NCBI GenBank assembly: GCA_034435615.1
Contig: DAOTWZ010000032.1
Location: 1-64,000, forward strand
Reading direction: 5' to 3'
Origin: H17-190 sp034435615
GTDB lineage: Bacteria > Chloroflexota > Dehalococcoidia > SM23-28-2 > HRBIN24
DNA length: 64,000 nucleotides
The notes beneath the pieces were generated by a model. The model was not told the DNA's origin and made no database searches. It was given only the letters and a program-made list of their open reading frames with translations. The position numbers were made by a program, and so were the translations under genes. Of the stretch, positions 15,756 to 24,883 are shown one piece after another (position 1 is the first letter of the stretch; each line of letters opens with the position of its first letter).

Positions 15756-16565
15756 CTAGCCAGCGCGGCGCCGCTCCTGCGCCGGCGGGGCAGCCTCGGC
15801 AGTGGACTGTGGCCGGGCCTGGCGGCCGAAGACCTTCCCCAGCACCCAGCGCACCGGGTCGAAGTAGACGTCCGCCACCCGCTCCTTGAGGGGAATGATG
15901 GCGTTGTCGGTGATGTGGATCTCCTCCGGGCAGACCTGGGTGCAGCACTTGGTGATGTTGCAGAAGCCCACGCCGGCGATCTTGCGGATGAACTCGCGCC
16001 GGTCGGCCGTGTCCAGGGGGTGCATCTCCAGCTCCGCCAGGCGGACGAACCAGCGGGGGCCGAAGAAGAACTCCTTGTTCTCCGGGTGGTCGCGGATGAC
16101 GTGACAGACGTTCTGGCAGAGGAAGCACTCTATGCACTTGCGGAACTCGCGGCCCCGCTCAATGTCCTCCTGCATCATGCGATAGATGCCGTCCGGGTCG
16201 GGCGGGCGGGGCTGGAAGGGCGGGATCATCTTGGCGATCTCGTAGTTAATGGAGACGTCCGTCACCAGGTCCTTGATGTGAGGGAAGGTCTTGATGGGGG
16301 CCACCACCACGGGGCGCTCCACCGGGTAGAGGCTCATGCGGGTCATGCACATGAGCCGCGGGTAGCCGTTGACCTCGGCGCTACAGGAGCCACACTTGCC
16401 AGCCTTGCAGTTCCAGCGGACGGCCAGATCCGGGGCGAGCTCCGCCTGGACCTTGAGCACCACGTCCAGGACGACGTTGCCCTCCTCCACGTCCACCTGA
16501 TAGTCCACGAACTGGCCGCCGTTGCCGCGCTCACCGCGAAAGATGCGGATGGTTCTGAGGGCCAC
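15756..16565 (-). CDS. sdhB: Succinate dehydrogenase iron-sulfur subunit
   Basis: Electron-transfer subunit of complex II. The 269 residues have an N-terminal 2Fe-2S ferredoxin domain (WNCKAGKCGSCSAEVNG...RLMC) and a C-terminal alpha-helical ferredoxin domain with CIECFLCQNVC and GFCNITKCCTQVCP supplying 4Fe-4S and 3Fe-4S ligands. The GTG start at 16565 is preceded by AGGAGG 8 nt away, and the sdhA stop is only 3 nt upstream. The C-terminal tail (after about 245) is a short Ala/Arg/Pro-rich extension. It is the last gene of sdhCAB and ends before the bidirectional terminator. Confidence 0.95.
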   Translation of the reverse strand: MALRTIRIFRGERGNGGQFVDYQVDVEEGNVVLDVVLKVQAELAPDLAVRWNCKAGKCGSCSAEVNGYPRLMCMTRMSLYPVERPVVVAPIKTFPHIKDLVTDVSINYEIAKMIPPFQPRPPDPDGIYRMMQEDIERGREFRKCIECFLCQNVCHVIRDHPENKEFFFGPRWFVRLAELEMHPLDTADRREFIRKIAGVGFCNITKCCTQVCPEEIHITDNAIIPLKERVADVYFDPVRWVLGKVFGRQARPQSTAEAAPPAQERRRAG

Positions 16566-16568
16566 CGT

Positions 16569-18365
16569 CTACGCCTCCTGCAGTATCTTCTTGACCTCGT
16601 CCGGCAGTTCGGGCCGTGGCTCCTTCACCAGCAGCGGCTGGCCGTCGCTGTCCCGGCGGACGACGATGTTGAACCGGGCCTGCTCCGGGTCCTCGTTGGG
16701 GTAGTCGTCCCGGGTATGGGCGCCGCGGCTCTCCTTTCGCTCCAGGGCGGAGATGGTTATGGCCTCCGCCACGGTGAGAAGGTTCTTCAGGTCCATGGCC
16801 AGGTGCCAGCCCGGGTTGTAGAGCTGGTTGCCGGGCACGCTGACCCGCCTGGCCCGCTCCTTCAGGTCCTGGATGCGGTGCAGCGCCTCCTTCAGCTCCT
16901 CCTCGGTGCGGATGATCCCCACCAGGTCCTGCATGGTCTGCTGCAGCTCCTTCTGGAGGGCGAAGGGGTTCTCACCGTCGGCCCGCTGGAAGGGCTCGTA
17001 CATCTCGGCAGCGGCGGCCTCGATCTCGTCGCCGCTGGGGGAGACGATGGTGGCCAGGGAGCCGGCGTACTGGGCGGCGGCCAGCCCGGCCCGCCGGCCG
17101 AAGACCAGGAGGTCGGACAGGGAGTTGCCGCCCAGGCGGTTGGCGCCATGGAGGCCAGCCGCCACCTCGCCGGCGGCGTAGAGGCCGGGCACGCAGGTGG
17201 CGGCGGTGTCCGGGTCCACCTTCACGCCGCCCATGATGTAGTGCATGGTAGGGCCCACCTCCATGGGCTCCCGGGTGATGTCGACGTCGGCCAGCTTGAG
17301 GAACTGGTGGTACATGCTGGGCAGCCGACGGATGATCTCCTCACGGGGCAGGCGTGAGGCGATGTCCAGGAAGACGCCGCCGTGGGGGCTGCCGCGGCCG
17401 GCCTTGATCTCGGCGTTGATGGCGCGGGCCACCACATCGCGGGGGAGGAGCTCCGGCGGCCGACGGTTGTTGCGCTTGTCGGTGTACCAGCGGTCGGCCT
17501 CGGCGATGCTCTCCGCCGTCTCTGCCCGGAAGTAGTCCGGGATGTAGTTGAACATGAAGCGTTCGCCCTTGTTGTTGAGGAGGATGCCGCCATCGCCCCG
17601 CACGCCCTCGGTGACCAGGACGCCGGCCACGCTGGGGGGCCAGACCATGCCCGTGGGGTGGAACTGGACGAACTCCATATCCATCAGCTCCGCCCCCGCC
17701 CAGTAGGCCAGGGACTGGCCGTCGCCCGTGTATTCCCAGGAGTTGGAGGTGACCTTGTAGCACTTCCCCACGCCGCCGGTGGCCAGGACGACGGCCTTGG
17801 CCCGCCAGACGATGAGGTCGCCGCTCTCGCGGCGGTAGCCCAGGCAACCGGCCACGCGGCGGCCATCGCTGAGGATGCGGGTGACGGTGGTCTCCATGAA
17901 GACGTCGATGCCCAGGGAGACCGCCTTCTGCTGAAGGGTGCGGATCATCTCCAAGCCGGTGCGGTCGCCCACGTGGGCCAGACGGGAGTAGCGGTGGCCG
18001 CCGAAGGGACGCTGGAGGATGCGGCCGTCCGGCGTGCGGTCGAAGAGGGCGCCCCAGCGCTCCAGCTCCAGCACTCGCTCCGGGGCCTCCTGGGCGTGGA
18101 TCATGGCCATGCGCCAGTTATTCATGAGCTTGCCGCCGCGCATGGTGTCCCGGAAGTGGACGCGCCAGTTGTCGTCCGGGTCCACGTTGGCCAGGGCGGC
18201 GGCGATGCCTCCCTCCGCCATCACCGTGTGGGCCTTCCCCAGCAGGGACTTGCAGACGATGGCCGTCCGGGCGCCCTGCTCGGCTGCCTCTATGGCCGCC
18301 CGCAGGCCGGCGCCGCCCGCCCCTACCACCACCACGTCGTAGTCGTGCAGATCGTAGCCGGGCAA
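16569..18365 (-). CDS. sdhA: Succinate dehydrogenase flavoprotein subunit
   Basis: Catalytic subunit that oxidises succinate to fumarate (or the reverse). The 598 residues show the FAD-binding VVVGAGGAGLRAAIEA at about 10-25, the HTVMAEGGIAAAL segment that normally holds the FAD-linked histidine, QFHPTGMV, GVRGDGGILLNNKGERFM, the catalytic-arginine region, and the EVGPTMHYIMGGVKVD and GANRLGGNSLSDLLVFG motifs. Length is normal. It lies 12 nt after sdhC and 3 nt before sdhB. The direction of flux (Sdh or fumarate reductase) is not decided by sequence alone. Confidence 0.95.
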   Translation of the reverse strand: MPGYDLHDYDVVVVGAGGAGLRAAIEAAEQGARTAIVCKSLLGKAHTVMAEGGIAAALANVDPDDNWRVHFRDTMRGGKLMNNWRMAMIHAQEAPERVLELERWGALFDRTPDGRILQRPFGGHRYSRLAHVGDRTGLEMIRTLQQKAVSLGIDVFMETTVTRILSDGRRVAGCLGYRRESGDLIVWRAKAVVLATGGVGKCYKVTSNSWEYTGDGQSLAYWAGAELMDMEFVQFHPTGMVWPPSVAGVLVTEGVRGDGGILLNNKGERFMFNYIPDYFRAETAESIAEADRWYTDKRNNRRPPELLPRDVVARAINAEIKAGRGSPHGGVFLDIASRLPREEIIRRLPSMYHQFLKLADVDITREPMEVGPTMHYIMGGVKVDPDTAATCVPGLYAAGEVAAGLHGANRLGGNSLSDLLVFGRRAGLAAAQYAGSLATIVSPSGDEIEAAAAEMYEPFQRADGENPFALQKELQQTMQDLVGIIRTEEELKEALHRIQDLKERARRVSVPGNQLYNPGWHLAMDLKNLLTVAEAITISALERKESRGAHTRDDYPNEDPEQARFNIVVRRDSDGQPLLVKEPRPELPDEVKKILQEA

Positions 18366-18377
18366 GGCGTCACCCCC

Positions 18378-19154
18378 CTAGAAGCGGGACCACGTGTTCG
18401 GGTCCGTGATATGGCCGTTGGCTACCAGACGGATGTAGACATCGGTGAAGGTGATGAAGATGAGGCTGGCCCAGGCCCAGAAGCGGTGGTTCTCGTTCCA
18501 GCGGGAGACCCACTGCCAGATGCGCCCCCGCGTGCGGTTGGCCAGGGAGCAACTGAAGCAGTCCAGACCGCCCCCTACCAGGTGGCGGAAGGAGTGACAG
18601 GAGAAGGTGTACATCATAAGGAGGAAGGCGTTGACCACCAGGATGATGGAGCCGAGGCCGATGCCCCAGCCCTCTTCCGGGTCATGGAAGCTGCGCCCCG
18701 CTCCTATCCAGAGGAGCGGTATGAAGACCAGGGCGGCGTAGAGGAAGAAGCGGTGCAGGTTCTGCAGGACGAAGGGGAAACGCGTCTCGCCGCTGTACTT
18801 GCGGGGCAGCGCTCCCACGGCACAGGCAGGCGGGCTCAGGAAGAAAGAGCGGTAGTAGGCCAGACGGTAGTAGTAGCAGGTGGCCCGGAAACCCACCGGC
18901 CCCCACAGAATGAGGAGGGCAGGGGAGAACCACCAGACCTTGAAGGGGCCGTGCAGCTTGGGCTCATACACGGGCGACAGATACGGGCCGATCTCGAAGG
19001 CCCAGTTGTCCAGAAAGGCGCTGACCGTGAGGTAGCCCAGAAAGATAGCCAGGCCAGCGGCCACCAGGGCAGGTTCCACCCACCAGCGGTCCTGTCTCAG
19101 GGTGGCCAGGAAGCCCAACCTATGCGGGGGCGAGACCGCCTGCCTGAGCGCCAT
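18378..19154 (-). CDS. sdhC: Succinate dehydrogenase membrane anchor, Sdh1-like
   Basis: Membrane subunit of 258 residues with about five hydrophobic helices (28-48, 74-92, 133-152, 165-185, 226-246). The segment ATCYYYRLAYYRSFF (91-105) with Cys93, then Cys111 in PPACAVG, His134, and the CHSFRHLVGG (186-195) with Cys186/His187/His191 and Cys199/Cys202, resemble my recollection of actinobacterial Sdh1 anchors, which have been reported to hold a membrane-embedded Rieske-type iron-sulfur cluster rather than haem. That comparison is from memory and needs an alignment. A long leader with a GC-rich hairpin separates the gene from its promoter at 19226-19254. Confidence 0.85.
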   Translation of the reverse strand: MALRQAVSPPHRLGFLATLRQDRWWVEPALVAAGLAIFLGYLTVSAFLDNWAFEIGPYLSPVYEPKLHGPFKVWWFSPALLILWGPVGFRATCYYYRLAYYRSFFLSPPACAVGALPRKYSGETRFPFVLQNLHRFFLYAALVFIPLLWIGAGRSFHDPEEGWGIGLGSIILVVNAFLLMMYTFSCHSFRHLVGGGLDCFSCSLANRTRGRIWQWVSRWNENHRFWAWASLIFITFTDVYIRLVANGHITDPNTWSRF

Positions 19155-19183
19155 CGCTCACCTCCCACCTGGTCATAAGGGTG

Positions 19184-19214
19184 CCGGGCCGGGAGACCGT
19201 GCACCCGGCCCCGG
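19184..19214 (-). repeat. GC-rich hairpin in the sdhCAB leader
   Basis: CCGGGCCGGG (19184-19193) and CCCGGCCCCGG (19204-19214) form a 10-bp stem with one bulged base, lying between the nudix stop and the sdhC ATG. It could end the nudix transcript or shape the sdhC leader. No T run follows. Confidence 0.4.
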
Positions 19215-19225
19215 GGAGCATCCCA

Positions 19226-19254
19226 ATTCTATCAATCAGTCCCCCTACGTTCAA
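19226..19254 (-). promoter_or_regulatory. Promoter of sdhCAB, inside the end of the nudix gene
   Basis: On the minus strand TTGAAC (plus-strand 19249-19254), a 17-nt spacer and TAGAAT (19226-19231) with TG-A before it (extended -10). The -35 and spacer lie within the last codons of the nudix gene. The start should be near 19219, giving a leader of about 65 nt. Confidence 0.6.
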
Positions 19255-19807
19255 CGATGAGCCCCGTCTCGCGGGCGGCCAGCAGCAGGCCGATGACGCT
19301 CTTGGCGTCCTGGACGTCTCCCCGCTCCACCAGCGCCAGCGCCTGGCGAAGGGGCAGCCGTACCACCTGGATCCGCTCGTCGGGGGCGTTCTGGGGGCGG
19401 CCCTGGGAAAGCCCCTGGGCCAGGAAGAGATGGACACGCTCGTCGGTGAAGCCAGGGGAGACGTAGAAGCTGACCAGGTGGCGCAGGCGCGCCGCCCGCA
19501 GTCCCGTCTCTTCCTCCAGCTCGCGCCGCGCCGCCTCCAGCAGGGGCTCGCCGGGATGGACGAGGCCGGCGGGGACCTCCAGCAACGCCTGCCCCACCGC
19601 CAGGCGGTACTGACGGACGAGGGTCACGGTGCCGTCATCGTCCACGGGGACGGTGGCCGCCACCTCGGCGTGCTCCACTATCTCGCGGGTGGCCTCGCCC
19701 CCTCCCGGCAGCTCGACGGTGTCTACGCGCAGGTTCAGGATGCGGCCCTCGTAGAGACGGCGGCTGGAGAGGACGCGTTCGGGACGGGTGGCGTCATGGT
19801 CGGTCAC
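19232..19807 (-). CDS. Nudix hydrolase, ADP-ribose pyrophosphatase type
   Basis: The 191-residue protein has a complete Nudix box from Gly81 to Leu103 (G-x5-E-x7-REL-x-EE-x-G-L with Glu87, Arg95, Glu96, Glu99 and Glu100 in place) and the ADP-ribose pyrophosphatase hallmark VRQYRLAVGQALLEVPAGLV before it. It probably splits ADP-ribose to AMP and ribose 5-phosphate, a housekeeping step in NAD turnover, which fits its overlap with NAD kinase (14 nt). The frame is open upstream, but the GTG at 19807 is preceded by AGGAGG at 7 nt and gives a normal N-terminus, so I use it. Confidence 0.9.
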   Translation of the reverse strand: MTDHDATRPERVLSSRRLYEGRILNLRVDTVELPGGGEATREIVEHAEVAATVPVDDDGTVTLVRQYRLAVGQALLEVPAGLVHPGEPLLEAARRELEEETGLRAARLRHLVSFYVSPGFTDERVHLFLAQGLSQGRPQNAPDERIQVVRLPLRQALALVERGDVQDAKSVIGLLLAARETGLIVERRGTD

Positions 19808-20696
19808 AGGGTTCCTCCTGGGCCCTGTGTTCTGGCGCCGGGGAAAGGAAGCGGTCCGGCTCGTTCTGGGAGGGGTGCCAGCCCAGGCGACTGGCCAGGA
19901 AGAGGAAGTCCCTCTGGGGCGGGGAGAGGCGCAGGAGGCAGGCGACATGGTGGCTCCGCCTCACCGTCACCGTGTTCCCCGGCGGCAGGGGGACGTCCTC
20001 CTGGCCGTCCACGCTGAGGAAGGCCTGGTTCTCCCCCCGCACGGTGAGGGAGAGGACGGAATCGGGGTGAAGGACGAGGGAGCGGCCGCTGGCCAGGTGG
20101 GGCGAGACCGGCGTCAGGACGAGCTCCCGTGCCTCCGGGTGGAGGATGGGGCCGCCGGCGGAGAGGGAGTAAGCGGTGCTGCCGGTGGCGGTGGCCACCA
20201 CCACGGCGTCGGCGCGGTAGAGGGCTACGGGCTCGCCGTCCAGGGCCACCTGCACGTAGACGGGGCGGCCCAGGCGGGCCCGCCCCACCACCACGTCGTT
20301 CAGGCCGTGGTAGAGGGCGCCATCGGGGGCCAGCGCCTCCAGCAGGGCCCGCTCCTCCATCCGGCCCTCCCCGTCCAGCAGGCGGTCCAGGTGCCCCATG
20401 GCCTCCTCGGGCGGTATCTCGGCCAGGAAGCCGACGCGGCCCATGTTGATGCCCACGATGGGGACGCGGTGGGGCACCACGGAGCGGGCGGCCCAGAGGA
20501 GAGTGCCGTCGCCGCCCACGCAGACCAGCAGGTCTGTCCCGGGGATGAGCTGGCTGGCCCGAGCGTCCCAGGCCGTCGTCAGCCAGACCTCGGGCACCCG
20601 CCGGCGGAGGGACTGCTCCAGCTCCTGGCCCAGGGCCCGGGCGGCCTCCCAGCGGGGGTGGACGAAGATGCCGATCTTCCTCGCTCTGGCGCCCAT
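19794..20696 (-). CDS. nadK: NAD kinase
   Basis: Phosphorylates NAD to NADP. The 300-residue product has the GGDG motif at 61-64 (VCVGGDGTLLWAAR), the ATGSTAYSLSAGGPI motif, the HPxxP-like segment and the late NAD-binding strands. The start ATG at 20694-20696 gives MGARARKIGIFVHPR, which matches the family; the frame extends further but would run into tlyA. The last 40 or so residues (SPPQRDFLFLASRLGWH...) are an extension with charged and Pro residues. The gene sits 31 nt after tlyA and overlaps the nudix gene, a sensible NAD-metabolism pair. Confidence 0.93.
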   Translation of the reverse strand: MGARARKIGIFVHPRWEAARALGQELEQSLRRRVPEVWLTTAWDARASQLIPGTDLLVCVGGDGTLLWAARSVVPHRVPIVGINMGRVGFLAEIPPEEAMGHLDRLLDGEGRMEERALLEALAPDGALYHGLNDVVVGRARLGRPVYVQVALDGEPVALYRADAVVVATATGSTAYSLSAGGPILHPEARELVLTPVSPHLASGRSLVLHPDSVLSLTVRGENQAFLSVDGQEDVPLPPGNTVTVRRSHHVACLLRLSPPQRDFLFLASRLGWHPSQNEPDRFLSPAPEHRAQEEPCDRP

Positions 20697-20727
20697 CTTC
20701 GGGCCCTCAGCCGATATTCTAGACCTT

Positions 20728-21474
20728 TCACCTGGGCTGTGGCTGCCCCTGAGGCGGCGCCAGCAGGAAGAAGAACTCCAGGTTCCCCTCCGCCCCTGGC
20801 AGGGGGGAGCGGGCCAGGCCCAGGATGCGGTACCCTTCTCCCACCGCCCAGGCGGCGAAGCGGCCGATGAGGGTCGCATGAAGTTGCGGGTCGCGGACGA
20901 CGCCCCTGCGGGGCACCTCCCCGCGGCGGGCCTCGAACTGGGGCTTGAAGAGGGCCAGGACGAGCCCCCCGGGAGCGAGGAGCCTGGCCACCGCTGGCAG
21001 CACCTTGGTCAGGGAGATGAAGGAGACGTCCACGGTGGCCAGGTGGACGGGCTCCGGGAGGGAGGCCAGGTAGCGGGCGTTGACCCGTTCCATGACCACC
21101 ACGCGGCTGTCCCGGCGCAGGCGGGGGTGTAGCTGCCCGTAGCCCACGTCCACGGCGTAGACTCGGGCGGCGCCGTGCTGCAGGAGGCAGTCGGTGAAGC
21201 CGCCGGTGGAGGCGCCGATGTCCACCGCCACCTTGCCGGCCACCTCCAGCCGGAAGCGGCGGAGGGCGTGTTCCAGCTTCTCGCCGCCGCGGCTGACGTA
21301 GCGGGGCATCTCCAGGAGACGGATGGCGGCGGTCTCCTCCACCAGGGTGCCGGGCTTGGAGACAGGGCGGTCGGCCACCAGGACGCGGCCGGCCATGATT
21401 TGGGCGCGGGCTCTCTCGCGGCTTTCGGCCAGGCCGCGTTCCACCAGCAGGACGTCCAGACGCCGCTTGGCCAT
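20728..21474 (-). CDS. tlyA: TlyA-family rRNA 2'-O-methyltransferase
   Basis: The 248 residues join an N-terminal S4 RNA-binding domain (MAKRRLDVLLVERGLAES...GRVLVADRPVSKPGTLV, about 1-60) to an FtsJ-like Rossmann methyltransferase (YVSRGGEKLEHAL, VDIGASTGGFTDCLLQHGA, VDVGYGQLHPRLRRD, TVDVSFISLTKVLP). In mycobacteria TlyA methylates 16S and 23S rRNA; some members are called hemolysin A. The order tlyA-nadK is common in Gram-positives and Chloroflexota (often xseB-tlyA-nadK-recN). Length is normal. Confidence 0.93.
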   Translation of the reverse strand: MAKRRLDVLLVERGLAESRERARAQIMAGRVLVADRPVSKPGTLVEETAAIRLLEMPRYVSRGGEKLEHALRRFRLEVAGKVAVDIGASTGGFTDCLLQHGAARVYAVDVGYGQLHPRLRRDSRVVVMERVNARYLASLPEPVHLATVDVSFISLTKVLPAVARLLAPGGLVLALFKPQFEARRGEVPRRGVVRDPQLHATLIGRFAAWAVGEGYRILGLARSPLPGAEGNLEFFFLLAPPQGQPQPR

Positions 21475-21552
21475 GGCGGATGGGTATAGGTCCCGGCCCC
21501 TATGATACAGGCGGCGGTGTGCGGGCGGCTCGACGGGAGGGGGCGAGGGTGG

Positions 21553-22845
21553 CTAGGCCGTCTCTTCCCTCTCCGCCTCTCCCCAGAGGTCGACGACCTG
21601 GCCGTTGCGATTGAGCAGCAGGGGACGGCGGTGGCCGCGGATCACCTCGGCGTCTATGACGCACTTCTTGATATCGGTGCGGGAGGGGATCTCGTACATG
21701 ACGTCCAAGAGGCACTCCTCCAGGACGGTGCGCAGGCCCCGGGCGCCCGTCTTCAGGCGCAGGGCCTCCTCGGCGGTGGCCTCCAGGGCGTCCTCCGTGA
21801 AGACCAGCTCCACCCCGTCCAGAGCGAAGATCTGCTGGTACTGCTTGACCAGGGCGTTCTTGGGCTCGGTGAGGATGCGCATCAGGGACTGCTTGTCCAG
21901 GGACTGGAGAGGGACGATGACGGGGAGCCGGCCCACGAACTCCGGTATCAGCCCGTAGTGGAGGAGGTCGTCGGGGATGACGTGCTGGAGCAGCTCGTCG
22001 CTGACCTTGGCGCTGTCCTCGGCCGTCATGTGGGCCTTGAAGCCGATGCTGCGCTTCCCCTTCCCCAGCCGCTGGTCGATGATCTGGTCCAGCCCCTCGA
22101 AGGCGCCGCCGCAGATGAAGAGGATGCTGCTGGTGTTGATCTGGATGAACTCTTGATGGGGGTGCTTGCGCCCGCCCTGGGGCGGGACGTTGGCCACGCA
22201 GCCCTCGATGATCTTCAGGAGGGCCTGCTGCACCCCCTCGCCGGAGACGTCGCGGGTGATGGAGGGGTTGTCGCCGCTCTTGCGGGATATCTTGTCTATC
22301 TCGTCGATGTAGACGATGCCCCGTTCGGCCCGCGGTATGTCGTAGTCGGCGGCCTGGATGAGGCGGAGGAGGATGTTCTCCACGTCCTCGCCCACGTAGC
22401 CGGCCTCCGTCAGGGAGGTGGCATCGGCGATGGTGAAGGGGACGTCCAGGATCTTGGCCAGGGTGCGGGCCAGGAGGGTCTTGCCACAGCCCGTGGGGCC
22501 GATGAGCAGGATGTTGCTCTTGTCCAGCTCCACGTCCTTGAGCTGCCGCCCGGCCACTATGCGCTTGTAGTGGTTGTAGACGGCCACGGAGAGGACCTTC
22601 TTGGCCTGCTCCTGGCTCACCACATACTCGCTGAGCTGCTCGTATATGGCCCTGGGGGGCGGTATGCGCTGGAGGCTGGGGCGCGAGCGGGGCTGGTGCC
22701 CGTCCTCGTTGATGATCTCCTGGCAGAGCTGGACGCAGTCATCGCATATGTAGACCCCGTTGGGCCCGGCGATGAGGCGCCGCACCTCCGCCTGGCCTTT
22801 GCCACAGAACGAGCAGTGGTACTGGCCCCGTCCGCGAGCTGGCAT
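21553..22845 (-). CDS. clpX: ATP-dependent Clp protease, ATPase subunit ClpX
   Basis: AAA+ unfoldase that feeds substrates to ClpP. The 430 residues start with a zinc-binding domain (Cys11, Cys14, Cys34, Cys37; [18 protein letters not shown]), then the AAA module with Walker [12 protein letters not shown], Walker [12 protein letters not shown], the ClpP-contacting loop region and the RYE/GAR pore-type segments ([14 protein letters not shown]). Length is normal. It lies 6 nt downstream of clpP in the order tig-clpP-clpX, the usual arrangement. Confidence 0.97.
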   Translation of the reverse strand: MPARGRGQYHCSFCGKGQAEVRRLIAGPNGVYICDDCVQLCQEIINEDGHQPRSRPSLQRIPPPRAIYEQLSEYVVSQEQAKKVLSVAVYNHYKRIVAGRQLKDVELDKSNILLIGPTGCGKTLLARTLAKILDVPFTIADATSLTEAGYVGEDVENILLRLIQAADYDIPRAERGIVYIDEIDKISRKSGDNPSITRDVSGEGVQQALLKIIEGCVANVPPQGGRKHPHQEFIQINTSSILFICGGAFEGLDQIIDQRLGKGKRSIGFKAHMTAEDSAKVSDELLQHVIPDDLLHYGLIPEFVGRLPVIVPLQSLDKQSLMRILTEPKNALVKQYQQIFALDGVELVFTEDALEATAEEALRLKTGARGLRTVLEECLLDVMYEIPSRTDIKKCVIDAEVIRGHRRPLLLNRNGQVVDLWGEAEREETA

Positions 22846-22851
22846 GGCCTG

Positions 22852-23493
22852 CTACCCCTTTTGCTCCCCGCCGGCTATCACCGGCACCTTCGGGCTGATG
22901 AGTATGTCATCTATGATGCCATACTCCTTGGCCGATGCAGCGTCCATGAAGAACTCGCGGTCCGTGTCGTGGGCGATCTTCTCGATGGGCTGGCCGGTGT
23001 GGTAGGCCAGGATCTGGCGTATCAGCTCGTTGCGGCGGATGACCTCCTTGGCGATGACCTCCACATCGGCGGCGCGGCCGGTGGCGCCCCCGTGCGCCTG
23101 GTGCATGTGGATGGTGGAGTGGGGCAGGGCGTAGCGCTTCCCCTTGGCGCCGGCTGCCAGCAGGACGGTGGCCATGCTGGCGCACTCCCCCACGCAGATG
23201 GTGGAGACATCGCAGCGCACCAACTGCATGGTGTCATAGATGGCCAGCCCGGCGCTGATGACGCCGCCCGGCGAGTTGATGTAGAGATGGATGTCCTTGT
23301 CAGGGTCTTCCCGCTCCAGGTAGAGGAGCTGGCAGATGATCAGGTTGGCGATCTGGTCATCTATGGGCCAGCCCAGGAAGATGATCCGCTCCTTCAAGAG
23401 GAGCGAGAAGATGTCGAAGGCCCGCTCCCCGCGGGGCCCTTGTTCTATGACGTAAGGGATGATGGAACTGACGCGCTCGGCGCCCGATGTCAT
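22852..23493 (-). CDS. clpP: ATP-dependent Clp protease, proteolytic subunit ClpP
   Basis: Serine protease core of the Clp complex. The 213-residue protein has Ser106 in GECASMATV, His131 in the [11 protein letters not shown] segment and Asp180 in AHDTDREFF as the triad, plus the handle region. The N-terminus carries a short propeptide-like extension ([10 protein letters not shown]). The stop of tig overlaps this ATG by 4 nt. There is only this copy in the window. Confidence 0.97.
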   Translation of the reverse strand: MTSGAERVSSIIPYVIEQGPRGERAFDIFSLLLKERIIFLGWPIDDQIANLIICQLLYLEREDPDKDIHLYINSPGGVISAGLAIYDTMQLVRCDVSTICVGECASMATVLLAAGAKGKRYALPHSTIHMHQAHGGATGRAADVEVIAKEVIRRNELIRQILAYHTGQPIEKIAHDTDREFFMDAASAKEYGIIDDILISPKVPVIAGGEQKG

Positions 23494-24836
23494 GTCTGGC
23501 TCTCCTCCTTCTCCGCCTCGGCACTCTCCGCCCCGGATGCCTGCTGGGGGCTCTCTCCTTCCTCGACCTTCCCGGAGGCGATGGCGACGAGGCGGTCCAG
23601 GGTCTTGCGGGTGAGGAGGGAGCGGCGCAGCGCCTCCCGTCCCGCCGGGGACTCCAGGATGGCCCGCAGGCCACCGTCCGGCTGTCCGCCGGCGGACAGC
23701 CGCTCTATCTCCTGGGCTATCTCCTCGTCCATGACCTGGACGCCCTCCAGCTCCGCCAGACGTCCCAGGGCCAGGGAGCGGCGCAGCCGCTCCTCCGCCC
23801 GCCCCCGGTATTCCTGCCAGAGCTCCTCCGGGGAGCGTCTCAACTGCTCTATGTAGCGGTCCACGTCCTGGCCGACCGCCCTGGCCTCCTCCCGCAGGAG
23901 GCGTTCCACCTCTTCCTCCACCAGCACCTGCGGGAACTCGATGCGAGCGGCCATCTCCACCAGGGCCTCCACTGCCCTCTCTCTATAAGACGCTTCGGCC
24001 TCCGCTTCCTTACGCTGCCGCAGGTCTTCCTCCAGGCGGGCCCGCAGCGCCTCCAGGCTGGCGAAGCCCTCTCCCACCTCGCGGGCGAAGTCGTCGTTCA
24101 GCTCGGGCAGGCGCTCCTCCCGCACCGCCCGCACCCTTATGGTGAAGGTGGCTGGTCGCCCCGCCAGCTCCCGGCGAGGGTAGTCCTCCGGCAGGGGGAG
24201 GGTGACCGTCTTCTCCTGGCCCCGCTCCATGCCGATGACCGCCTCCGCCAGGCCCGGGAGGAGCAGGACGGAGCCCTCCTGCAGCCTCACTTCCACGTCC
24301 TCCTCGTTCACCAGCCGCCGGCCCTCCACCTCGCCCCTGATGTCCATGTAGACTATGTCCCCCCACTGGACGGGGCGGTTGACGGGCTCGTGCAGGGCGT
24401 AGCGGCGGCGCAGCTCCTCCAGGGCGGCGTCTACCTCCTCCGGCGCCACCTCCACCGGCTCCCGCTCTACCCGCAATGAACGATAGTCCCCCAGCTCTAT
24501 TACGGGCGGGAGGGGCACGGTGGCTTTTATCACTGGCGGCTCCTCCTGCACTACCTCCACCTGGGGGCGGTCGAAGGGCTCGATGCCCTGCTCCGTCAGG
24601 GCCTCCCGGACCACCTCGGGCACCATGATGTCCAGGGCCTCGTGCAGTAGACGGTGGCGGCCCAGGTAGCGCTCCAGCATGGAGCGGGGGGCCTTGCCGC
24701 GCCGGAAGCCGGGGACGTCCGTCCGCTGGACGAGCCGGCGATAGGCGCGCTCCAGGTAGGACTCCAGCCGCTCTGGCTCTATCTCTATCTCCAGGACGGC
24801 CTCGCAGCCGGTGGGGCGTTGTGTGGAGACCTTCAC
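23490..24836 (-). CDS. tig: Trigger factor (ribosome-associated chaperone)
   Basis: Ribosome-bound folding chaperone. The frame is open much further upstream, but the GTG at 24836 gives a 448-residue product that starts like the family ([20 protein letters not shown]) with the ribosome-binding signature [17 protein letters not shown] at about 44-60. A PPIase domain follows (about 155-245; [17 protein letters not shown]), then the long helical C-terminal arms. A perfect TGCTATAAT -10 box ends only 7 nt before the GTG and there is no Shine-Dalgarno, so the message should be leaderless. The C-terminus is Glu/Ser-rich. It overlaps clpP by 4 nt. Confidence 0.94.
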   Translation of the reverse strand: MKVSTQRPTGCEAVLEIEIEPERLESYLERAYRRLVQRTDVPGFRRGKAPRSMLERYLGRHRLLHEALDIMVPEVVREALTEQGIEPFDRPQVEVVQEEPPVIKATVPLPPVIELGDYRSLRVEREPVEVAPEEVDAALEELRRRYALHEPVNRPVQWGDIVYMDIRGEVEGRRLVNEEDVEVRLQEGSVLLLPGLAEAVIGMERGQEKTVTLPLPEDYPRRELAGRPATFTIRVRAVREERLPELNDDFAREVGEGFASLEALRARLEEDLRQRKEAEAEASYRERAVEALVEMAARIEFPQVLVEEEVERLLREEARAVGQDVDRYIEQLRRSPEELWQEYRGRAEERLRRSLALGRLAELEGVQVMDEEIAQEIERLSAGGQPDGGLRAILESPAGREALRRSLLTRKTLDRLVAIASGKVEEGESPQQASGAESAEAEKEESQT

Positions 24837-24843
24837 AAGCCCA

Positions 24844-24852
24844 ATTATAGCA
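24844..24852 (-). promoter_or_regulatory. Extended -10 promoter of tig-clpP-clpX
   Basis: Minus-strand TGCTATAAT, a perfect extended -10, ending 7 nt before the GTG start of tig; transcription should begin at or next to the first base of the start codon. The -35 region is weak, as is common with extended -10 promoters. Confidence 0.65.
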
Positions 24853-24883
24853 TGGCCCCGAGCAGCGTCGACAGGCGCCGCCG

